Of a stretch of DNA of 7,890 bases, positions 1 to 5,247 are shown piece by piece (positions within the stretch are counted from its first letter, which is position 1; each line of letters starts with the position of its first letter). The position numbers were made by a program, and so were the translations under genes. The notes beneath the pieces are model-generated. The model saw only the letters and a list, made by a program, of their open reading frames with translations. It had not been told where the DNA came from and did no database searches. Origin of the DNA: an uncultured Alphaproteobacteria bacterium. GTDB taxonomy: Bacteria; Pseudomonadota; Alphaproteobacteria; Micavibrionales; Micavibrionaceae. The stretch is taken from the NCBI GenBank assembly GCA_934538895.1, contig CAKTCH010000063.1, positions 1 to 7,890 on the forward strand, written 5' to 3'.

Positions 1-736
1 CTCCAAGGTACGTGCCTACGCTTACCTGACCTACGAACCCACCAAGAAACTGACCGATCAGGCGCAAAAACGTCTTGAGGTACTGGAAACGCTCGACACA
101 CTCGGCGCAGGCTTCCAACTCGCCAGCCACGACATGGATATTCGCGGCGCGGGCAACCTGCTGGGCGACGAACAATCCGGTCACATCCGCGAAGTCGGCG
201 TTGAACTGTACCAGCAAATGCTCGAAGAAGCCGTAGCCGCCGCGCGTGAAGGCTTCGACATCAGCGGTGGCGAAGTCATCCCCGATAAATGGTCACCGCA
301 AATCAACCTCGGCACATCTGTATTGATCCCGGAACATTACGTCTCTGATCTCAACGTGCGCATGTCGCTCTATCGCCGCCTGTCCGAACTGGAAGACAAG
401 CAAGCCATCGAAGGCTTCGCCGCCGAAATGATCGACCGCTTCGGCCCGCTGCCCGAAGAATTTGAAAACCTGCTCTCCATCGTCGCCATCAAACAATATT
501 GCCGCATGGCAGGCGTCGATCGCCTCGATGCCGGGCCGAAAGGTGTCGTCATCGGCTTTTACAAAGATAACCCGCCCAACGTGCCGGGCCTGATGAAATG
601 GATGCAAGAGAAGGGCGGCTCGGTCAAACTCCGCCCCGACCAAAAACTCTTCACCCCGCGCCAGTGGCTCAGCACGCTGCAACGCGTCAAAGGCGTGGAG
701 GGATTGGTGAAAGAACTCTCTATCTTGCCGTCCTGA
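1..736 (+). CDS. mfd: Transcription-repair coupling factor Mfd, C-terminal part (5' end outside window)
   Basis: The frame is open from base 2 and gives the last 244 residues of an Mfd protein, so this is a partial gene. Mfd is a cytoplasmic ATP-driven DNA translocase. It pushes stalled RNA polymerase off the template and recruits UvrA for nucleotide-excision repair. The fragment opens with the tail of the second helicase domain (SKVRAYAYLTYEP). It then has the TRG (translocation in RecG) motif, seen as DMDIRGAGNLLGDEQSGHI at about residues 45-63. From about residue 97 (WSPQINLG) to the end it matches the C-terminal D7/TRCF domain, which in E. coli Mfd masks the UvrA-binding surface. The sequence runs cleanly to a TGA stop with no frameshift. 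A possible intrinsic terminator follows about 40 bp downstream. The identification is secure; the ATPase motifs lie outside the window. Confidence 0.96.
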   Translation, partial: SKVRAYAYLTYEPTKKLTDQAQKRLEVLETLDTLGAGFQLASHDMDIRGAGNLLGDEQSGHIREVGVELYQQMLEEAVAAAREGFDISGGEVIPDKWSPQINLGTSVLIPEHYVSDLNVRMSLYRRLSELEDKQAIEGFAAEMIDRFGPLPEEFENLLSIVAIKQYCRMAGVDRLDAGPKGVVIGFYKDNPPNVPGLMKWMQEKGGSVKLRPDQKLFTPRQWLSTLQRVKGVEGLVKELSILPS

Positions 737-774
737 CATAGCCTTCATTTGTCATGGCGCTCCTGCAAAGCGGA

Positions 775-800
775 CTCCTGATAGGGGGTATTTTTCTTTT
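775..800 (+). terminator. Possible rho-independent terminator of mfd
   Basis: CTCCT (775-779) can pair with AGGGG (783-787) across a 3-nt GAT loop, with one G-U wobble. A T-rich tract, TTTTTCTTTT at 791-800, follows three bases later. Stem plus T-tract is the layout of an intrinsic terminator, and it sits 39 bp after the mfd stop. The stem is short, so the call is tentative. Termination here would separate mfd from the next gene. Confidence 0.4.
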
Positions 801-824
801 AATTACAATGATTTAAATCCACGT

Positions 825-854
825 TTGGCTATCCTCCCATTTCTGTGAGACAAT
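825..854 (+). promoter_or_regulatory. Possible sigma-70-type promoter for the 140-aa gene
   Basis: TTGGCT at 825-830 (4 of 6 matches to TTGACA) is followed 18 bp later by GACAAT at 849-854 (4 of 6 matches to TATAAT). This would start a transcript near 861 with a leader of about 39 nt to the ATG at 900. It lies just after the putative mfd terminator, where a new promoter would be expected. The match is modest and by eye only. Confidence 0.28.
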
Positions 855-899
855 GAATCAAGCGTTCTGATTTCATCTTTCATTTCAGGAAAATCACAT

Positions 900-1322
900 A
901 TGAGCCGCGAATACGCCGAAAAACGCATCAGGGAAGCCCTGAATCTGGCCAAGGGCAATGCCACCAGAGCGCGGCAGCAGATCATCGCCTGGACCAACGA
1001 AGACCCCAAGCTCCTGCACGCGCTCGCGCAGCCGCATCTGACGGGGATCGTCGCGCACGCCGTCAGCCGTGTCGTGCATAAACAGGATATGGAAGAGCAT
1101 GAGGATGAACCGCCCGCCATGCCGCAGCCGCTGGATATGGCCCCCGATACGTTCGGCAAGGAAATACTGAAAGCGCTGGCGAGCGAAAATACCGCCTTGT
1201 TTGGCCGCGATACCGGGGCGGCGCCCGCGCGTCGGAAACAGGCGTCGCAATCTCATATCGACGCTTTGAAGCAAATCGCCAGCAAGAGCGGGAATACTGG
1301 AAAAGGCGAGCGGGATCGTTGA
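900..1322 (+). CDS. Conserved-looking hypothetical protein, 140 aa, helical N-terminal half
   Basis: I do not recognise this protein. The start is supported by an AGGA at 887-890, 9 nt before the ATG. The first 62 or so residues look like a compact helical bundle, with Ala/Leu/Arg-rich stretches such as EKRIREALNLAKGNATRARQ and LLHALAQPHLTGIVAHAVSR. An acidic linker (MEEHEDE) and a proline-rich patch (PPAMPQPLD) come next. A second short helical segment (TFGKEILKALASENTALFG) and a polar, basic tail ending in GKGERDR complete it. There is no signal peptide, membrane segment or cysteine cluster, so it is probably cytoplasmic. The next gene starts 42 bp later on the same strand, so the two may be cotranscribed. 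Third-position GC and codon style match the neighbours, which supports a real gene. Function is unknown. Confidence 0.75.
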   Translation: MSREYAEKRIREALNLAKGNATRARQQIIAWTNEDPKLLHALAQPHLTGIVAHAVSRVVHKQDMEEHEDEPPAMPQPLDMAPDTFGKEILKALASENTALFGRDTGAAPARRKQASQSHIDALKQIASKSGNTGKGERDR

Positions 1323-1364
1323 TTTCCGTTGCATTTGTAAACCGGTTCTTTAGCTTCTAAGCCC

Positions 1365-2456
1365 ATGTCCCAGCCGCTGCCCGCAATTCAGGAATGGTTT
1401 GATGCCCGCACCCATGTGCGCGAGGAATTCCTCGCACGCACAGGATGGGATAAGGCGAGGTTGTCCGCCGTGGGCGAAGACTCGGCCTTCCGCCGCTATT
1501 TCCGCCTGTGCATGGGCGAGAGCCGTAACGCCATCCTGATGGAAGCCATGCCGGATGGCAGTGCTTATGCAACACCCGGCCACAGCATGAAAGATTTTAT
1601 CCGCATCAGCGAATATATGCGCGGCCTCGGTCTGAAAGCACCGGAGATTTTCGAAGCGGATATCGAGGAAGGCTATCTGCTGCTGGAAGATTTCGGCAAC
1701 ACGTCATTCAAAATGGCGCTGGATGCCAGGACCAGCCGCCGGGATCTCTACGAACTGGCGACCGATGTCTTGAAATTCCTGCGCGAGAGTGCCAGAGCGG
1801 ACGATATCGCACTCCCCGAGTATTACGCCAGCCATGTGCATACGGGCCGCCGCCGCCTTGTCGACTGGTTCATGCCGGCGCAAAAGGGTATGGTCAATCC
1901 CGATGGCCTGGCCGAGGAATATCTGGGTGTTTGGGATGATATAGAAAAATCGCTGCCGCCGGTGCCACGCGGCTTCCTGCATATCGATTACCATTTCGAA
2001 AACCTGATGTGGATGCCGAACAAGGTGGATAAAGACCGCTGCGGCATCCTCGATTTTCAGGGCGCGATGGCAGGCCCGGTGCCTTACGATCTCGCCAACC
2101 TGCTGGAGGATGCGCGTGTTGATGTGCCATCGGATTTGCGACACGCCATGCTTGATCGTTTCTGTATGGGTATGAACGCTGACGAAGAGGAAAATTTCCG
2201 CGACTGGTACCGCGTGCTGGCGACGCAGTTCCATTGCCGCGTGCTGGGCCAGTTCATCCGTCTGGCCGTACGCGATAACAAGCCGCGTTATCTGCAACAT
2301 TTACCGCGCGTGGCCGGCTATATCGAGGAAGGCCTGAAAGACCCTGTATTGGCGCCGCTGAAAGCATGGCTGAATTGCCACGGCGTAAGCTTCACCAACT
2401 TGCCGCCCCTCGATCCGGCCAGAATCAAACCCCTTATCCGCCCCGACGCCTTCTAA
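1365..2456 (+). CDS. amgK: AmgK-like phosphotransferase (N-acetylmuramate/N-acetylglucosamine kinase family)
   Basis: This is a 363-residue member of the aminoglycoside phosphotransferase/choline kinase fold. Visible motifs are EDSAFRRYFRL (residues 38-48) at the nucleotide-binding lobe and the hinge-like YLLLEDFGN (104-112). The catalytic loop is H206-x-D208-x4-N213 (HIDYHFEN), and the metal-binding Asp is D230 in GILDFQGAMAGPVPYDLANLL. The late block RDNKPRYLQHLPRV (303-316) resembles the 'RDGKP-YL--iPR' block I associate with AmgK. AmgK phosphorylates the anomeric carbon of MurNAc/GlcNAc in the cytoplasm, so that MurU can make UDP-sugars during peptidoglycan recycling. The kinase fold is certain; orthology to AmgK is probable, and other small-molecule kinases of the family remain possible. 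No clear Shine-Dalgarno precedes the ATG, but the distance from it to the FRRYFRL block fits the family. The usual partners murU and tsaE are not adjacent here. The stop codon overlaps that of the convergent gene. Confidence 0.8.
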   Translation: MSQPLPAIQEWFDARTHVREEFLARTGWDKARLSAVGEDSAFRRYFRLCMGESRNAILMEAMPDGSAYATPGHSMKDFIRISEYMRGLGLKAPEIFEADIEEGYLLLEDFGNTSFKMALDARTSRRDLYELATDVLKFLRESARADDIALPEYYASHVHTGRRRLVDWFMPAQKGMVNPDGLAEEYLGVWDDIEKSLPPVPRGFLHIDYHFENLMWMPNKVDKDRCGILDFQGAMAGPVPYDLANLLEDARVDVPSDLRHAMLDRFCMGMNADEEENFRDWYRVLATQFHCRVLGQFIRLAVRDNKPRYLQHLPRVAGYIEEGLKDPVLAPLKAWLNCHGVSFTNLPPLDPARIKPLIRPDAF

Positions 2457-3820
2457 GCGGCCTTCCTTTCTTCCGGCGGCAGAGCCAGCGCCAGCCCGAT
2501 GAAGAACCAAAGGAATCGCGTATACAGCAATTCATGCACCGCCGACATAATGGCGAAGATAATCAGCGTCATGAATATACCCAGATAAATGCCATACGGA
2601 TCGCCGCCAGCCTTTATTTTGCTGAAAATGCGCCATAGCGCCAACGTAAACAGCGCGGCAAACGCCCCGAGACCGATCATGCCCGTCTCCGCCAGCAGCC
2701 AGAGTGGCGTGCAATCGATCACATCGCTGAACTGCCCCCGTGTCTCCATCTGATAAGCGCGAAAGGCGCCAAGGCCGCTGCCGGTAACAGGGCGTTGCCG
2801 CCAAAGCGCCAGCGCATCGCTATAGGTTTCAGAGCGTACCTTATCGCCCGCATATGTAGTTTTCTCCTTGATTTCCTCAGCCGGCAGATGGCGGTTTTCA
2901 ATCAATATGCCCGCATTGTTGGTATGCCATCGGGTCACGTAAAAAGCATGGGAATCAAAAGAGTTGAAAAACAGCAACGCCAGCAACGCCCCTGCCGCGA
3001 GAGAGGGCAGTATACGCCGGCATGTAAATTCCGGTTTAATCAGCAGGAATGCCACGATCATAAACGGTAAAACAGCCAGCGCCACGCGCGAAGCGTTATA
3101 AGAATAGAAGAAGGGAATAAGCGCCCATAACACGTAGAAATACCATGAAGGCTTATTTTTCTGGCGTATCTGCAAGGCCGTAATCATAGAGATAACGCTG
3201 TAAGACAGGTAGGCATAGGCATTGCGGTTGCCCATGAATCCGGCCAGCGGATAATGCTTCAGGAGCTGTTCCATATCACCCCGGACATCCAGCCATACGG
3301 CGACAGCCATCGTCCCGATCATAGTGGCCGCCCATATGGCAGAAAAGGCCAGTATGATAATTTCCCCCCACACGGCGGCGGGGTGGCTGCCTATCCAGCC
3401 GCCTATGCCCATATAGGCCAGCAATATATACCAGCCCGCGTATTTGTTGATCAACGCCCAGCGGTCCCAGGACCCCGTTGTCTGGTATCCGTTATACAGG
3501 GCGTAACTCATCACCAGCGTCAAACCGGCCAGCCATATATACATATGCGGGACGCGCCATTGCGGCCATTCGTCTTTCTTCAGGAACAGCTGCGTCAGGA
3601 TGAAACCCCCCAGAATGGGCAGCAAAAGGTCAGCGGCATTCAGGCGCAATCCTAAGTAATCGTCAGTTCTGAAAAAAGTAAGCTGCAATTGCAGCAGCAC
3701 GCAAAGCGCCAGTGCCGTCACAAGGTAAGCCGGCAGCAACAGGGAAAACGCCGGTCGGTCGGCATATTTTCGCAGGAAGCCAGGCATGATAGAGGCCTTC
3801 GTATAAGGGTTCGGCTTCAT
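2453..3820 (-). CDS. O-antigen ligase/polymerase family membrane protein (Wzy_C)
   Basis: This 455-residue polytopic inner-membrane protein has about ten or more hydrophobic segments, for example residues 25-49, 60-80, 94-110, 128-144, 150-176, 200-216, 228-241, 247-261, 269-285, 376-398 and 412-448. Family marks are GNRNAYAYL (197-205), the SxSR-like YNASRVAL (241-248), the GSGLGAFRAY block (347-356) and DCTPLWLLAETGMIGL (369-384). A large hydrophilic loop at about 287-375 would face the periplasm. Members either ligate O-antigen or other glycans to an acceptor, or polymerise repeat units; the sequence does not decide which. The ATG overlaps the upstream gene's stop as ATGA (3817-3820), implying translational coupling. 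An alternative start at Met12 (3787) has the better-spaced Shine-Dalgarno. In the DCTPLW motif the position where I expect a conserved His carries Asp369. Confidence 0.87.
   Translation of the reverse strand: MKPNPYTKASIMPGFLRKYADRPAFSLLLPAYLVTALALCVLLQLQLTFFRTDDYLGLRLNAADLLLPILGGFILTQLFLKKDEWPQWRVPHMYIWLAGLTLVMSYALYNGYQTTGSWDRWALINKYAGWYILLAYMGIGGWIGSHPAAVWGEIIILAFSAIWAATMIGTMAVAVWLDVRGDMEQLLKHYPLAGFMGNRNAYAYLSYSVISMITALQIRQKNKPSWYFYVLWALIPFFYSYNASRVALAVLPFMIVAFLLIKPEFTCRRILPSLAAGALLALLFFNSFDSHAFYVTRWHTNNAGILIENRHLPAEEIKEKTTYAGDKVRSETYSDALALWRQRPVTGSGLGAFRAYQMETRGQFSDVIDCTPLWLLAETGMIGLGAFAALFTLALWRIFSKIKAGGDPYGIYLGIFMTLIIFAIMSAVHELLYTRFLWFFIGLALALPPEERKAA
3796..3800 (-). promoter_or_regulatory. 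Ribosome binding site favouring an alternative start of the O-antigen ligase gene
   Basis: Read on the minus strand this is GAAGG, 8 nt before the ATG of Met12 (3787-3785). The upstream ATG at 3820, in contrast, is preceded directly by AAGG with no spacing and relies on coupling to the preceding gene. The true protein could therefore be 444 residues, starting MPGFLRKYADRP. Confidence 0.4.
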
Positions 3821-4884
3821 CCTTGCGGGAACGCTTTGTCTTTATGCAGCAGGTTTTTGATATCCTGGCTGACCTTTTGAAGATTCATGCTCAACAGCGC
3901 GGGGACGCCCGCCAGAATGGTCGCCAGCATGGTCAGTAAGCCGATTTCAATCGAAATGATAAACGCAGTCTCCATCGGTACCCCGATCAAACCCAGTCCG
4001 TAGACGAAAGCACCCTCACGCACACCCCAGCCGCCGAAACTGACAGGCAGGCTGGCAACCAGCGTAATAACCGGCAGCACGCTCATCAGGTCGAGAAAGG
4101 TGAACGACACGCCTGCTGACAAGGCAATAAAATAAACGGAGACGAAATAGAACGCCTGCGCGGTCAGGCTGTTGAGAACGATGCGGATAAAGGAACCGCG
4201 GTCGCGGGCCAGCGAAAGCATATAGCGTGCGCAGGCTTCCAGCTTCGGGGTAGAAAGAATAATGTCCTTGACCGCACGGCTGTAAAACAGGGGTATAAAA
4301 ACCAGGAATGTAAAAACCAGAACGACCATCGTGGCGTAAGCGGCATTGTGAAGGTCCGTGCTGACAAAACGGTCGAGAAAAGGCACGAAAAGCGCGGCCA
4401 TGATGACCAGCGCCGCCAAGGTCATCAACCTGTCCGTAATAGCGGCGCAGATACTCTTGGTCAGTGTTATGCCATGATGAACCGTCAGCCCGATCCGCAC
4501 CACCAAGCCGCTGATGGATGTGATGAACAGCACGTTCGCGAGCAGGCTGGCTAATGTGATTTTCAAGGATTCCTTGTACGACATGCGCGGGCCCTGATGA
4601 TCGACATTGACCAGATCCGCCCAGCGCCAGGCCAGCAGGCCTATTTGCGCCAGAATGAAAACACCGCCCCAGAACAGGCCGCCCACCTGCACCTGCGCCA
4701 GTTGTGCGCTCACATCGGAAAGTTCCATGCGCGACAGCAGCAAAAACACAATGCCTGCGGAAATGGCGATTTTAATAGGAATGTTAAGGGCGGGCAGGCG
4801 CATGAAACGGAACAACTCTGTGATTAACACTCGTAAGGTATAAGGGAGTTTCGATTCGCACAATAATTTTAATAAAGATTTCAT
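3817..4884 (-). CDS. UPF0104 / lysylphosphatidylglycerol synthase transmembrane-domain family protein
   Basis: This 355-residue integral membrane protein has around eight or nine hydrophobic segments, at about residues 36-51, 66-86, 108-132, 144-168, 180-200, 236-257, 263-281, 294-312 and 313-334. The signature is LPVSFGGWGVREGAF (279-293), the hallmark 'lP-s-gg-G-rE' motif of the MprF/AglD/HpnL-type flippase-like domain. AWRWADLV (85-92) and the SISGLVVR segment (123-130) are also typical. The cytoplasmic aminoacyl-transferase domain that MprF uses to make lysyl-PG is absent, so lipid lysinylation is not expected. Transport or flipping of a lipid-linked substrate is the reasonable inference. 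It is first in a coupled two-gene unit with an O-antigen ligase-type protein, pointing to surface glycan or glycolipid assembly. An AGGA lies about 10 nt before the ATG. The next Met (residue 28) has no ribosome site, so the first was kept. Confidence 0.87.
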   Translation of the reverse strand: MKSLLKLLCESKLPYTLRVLITELFRFMRLPALNIPIKIAISAGIVFLLLSRMELSDVSAQLAQVQVGGLFWGGVFILAQIGLLAWRWADLVNVDHQGPRMSYKESLKITLASLLANVLFITSISGLVVRIGLTVHHGITLTKSICAAITDRLMTLAALVIMAALFVPFLDRFVSTDLHNAAYATMVVLVFTFLVFIPLFYSRAVKDIILSTPKLEACARYMLSLARDRGSFIRIVLNSLTAQAFYFVSVYFIALSAGVSFTFLDLMSVLPVITLVASLPVSFGGWGVREGAFVYGLGLIGVPMETAFIISIEIGLLTMLATILAGVPALLSMNLQKVSQDIKNLLHKDKAFPQG

Positions 4885-4889
4885 GCAGT

Positions 4890-4895
4890 TATTAT
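4890..4895 (+). promoter_or_regulatory. Possible -10 element of a structured RNA gene
   Basis: TATTAT matches TATAAT at 5 of 6 positions and sits in an AT-rich stretch. Initiation about 7 nt downstream would fall at 4902-4903, exactly where the first arm of the long inverted-repeat rod begins. The region that should hold the -35 (about 4867-4872, TTTTAA) is a poor match to TTGACA, so the call rests mainly on the -10 and its position. Confidence 0.3.
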
Positions 4896-4902
4896 CCTAT
4901 AG

Positions 4903-5054
4903 CCTTAGCCTCCACGAAGGTGCGAGTGGCCCTGGTGACTGGGAGTTAACAACCATACAATCAGTGATGGCGCGGCAGTCTTTAGGCAAGGTTTGCGTCA
5001 AAGCAACAGAAAGCCATTGGACATACACTGCCGCCTCCCAGCCGATAGCTAAGG
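4903..5054 (+). ncRNA. Candidate structured RNA, long nested hairpin (possible 6S-type RNA; strand uncertain)
   Basis: Three perfect complementary pairs are nested. They are CCTTAGC (4903-4909) with GCTAAGG (5048-5054), CTGGGAG (4939-4945) with CTCCCAG (5035-5041), and GCGGCAGT (4972-4979) with ACTGCCGC (5027-5034). The two inner stems share one uninterrupted 15-nt right arm, so they can stack, leaving a 26-nt bulge (4946-4971) on the left arm. The outer left bulge can hold a small CCAC/GTGG hairpin (4912-4929). The 47-nt apical part can form GTT-GC/GCAAC (4991-5007). An alternative pairing of GATGGC (4966-4971) with GCCATT (5013-5018) competes with the inner stem. A rod of about 150 nt with a large bulge resembles bacterial 6S RNA in size and shape, but I cannot confirm the family. 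On the minus strand the same structure would be a 5' leader ending 18 nt before the UPF0104 gene. A -10-like element on the plus strand favours that orientation. Confidence 0.45.
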
Positions 5055-5059
5055 GGGCG

Positions 5060-5078
5060 GCATATTTGCGGTATATGC
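5060..5078. repeat. Inverted repeat / hairpin GCATAT-ATATGC
   Basis: GCATAT (5060-5065) and ATATGC (5073-5078) form a perfect 6-bp stem with a 7-nt loop. It competes with a second possible hairpin, GCGGT (5068-5072) with ACCGC (5082-5086), which uses the loop and right arm of the first. It lies six bases after the long rod. No T-tract follows, so it is not a standard terminator on the plus strand. It could be a processing structure or a dyad protein-binding site. Confidence 0.5.
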
Positions 5079-5093
5079 GAAACCGCTGATTGT

Positions 5094-5109
5094 CGGGTTG
5101 TTAAGCCCG
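5094..5109. repeat. Compact hairpin CGGGTT-GTTA-AGCCCG
   Basis: CGGGTT (5094-5099) pairs with AGCCCG (5104-5109), including one G-U pair, around a GTTA tetraloop. It is the tightest stem-loop in the intergenic region. The following bases (GAAGCACC) contain no T-run, so it is unlikely to terminate plus-strand transcription by itself. Confidence 0.5.
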
Positions 5110-5144
5110 GAAGCACCATACCTCGCCAGCACATTAGGTTAGAA

Positions 5145-5189
5145 AAGCCCGTAAAGTCAATGAAAGGGCTTACAGGAAAAAACCCTTTT
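5145..5189 (+). promoter_or_regulatory. Attenuator-like pair of mutually exclusive hairpins before the aminotransferase gene
   Basis: GGG at 5166-5168 is shared by two alternative stems. AAGCCC (5145-5150) can pair with GGGCTT (5166-5171), or AAAGGG (5163-5168) can pair with CCCTTT (5183-5188), which is followed by a further T. The second resembles a weak terminator with a long 14-nt loop, and the first would block it. A further AAGCCC copy at 5103-5108 could also compete. The element sits 59 nt before the aminotransferase ATG. Regulation is inferred from pairing alone; the short U-run argues against a strong terminator. Confidence 0.3.
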
Positions 5190-5237
5190 AAAGCGGCGGC
5201 CTCCGTGCTTTATTTCAGCCATAATCCCGTATAGCCC

Positions 5238-5242
5238 GGAGG
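5238..5242 (+). promoter_or_regulatory. Strong Shine-Dalgarno of the aminotransferase gene
   Basis: GGAGG is spaced 5 nt from the ATG at 5248. It fixes this start and suggests efficient translation. Confidence 0.85.
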
Positions 5243-5247
5243 AAACC

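Noticed and set aside
1704..2300. A 198-codon antisense frame inside the kinase gene
   Set aside because: It lies wholly within a gene with intact catalytic motifs, and the product has no recognisable features.
3817..4884. Full lysylphosphatidylglycerol synthase (MprF)
   Set aside because: Only the transmembrane flippase-like domain is present; the C-terminal aminoacyl-transferase domain is absent.
4930..4945. Hammerhead ribozyme core (CTGGTGA)
   Set aside because: The core should read CUGANGA with a matching GAAA. The third and fourth positions do not fit, and the stems are in the wrong arrangement.
4920..4960. Cobalamin riboswitch on the minus strand
   Set aside because: GGGCCACTC only partly resembles the B12 box, and the other conserved blocks are missing.
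4883..5089. A 68-codon plus-strand frame through the intergenic region
   Set aside because: There is no Shine-Dalgarno, the composition is not protein-like, and it runs through the nested inverted repeats, which are better explained as RNA structure.
4885..5247. RNase P RNA, SRP RNA or two-piece tmRNA
   Set aside because: I found no GAGGAAAGTCC-like RNase P core, no SRP GGAAGGAAGCA loop, and no CCA-ended tRNA-like domain or tag reading frame.
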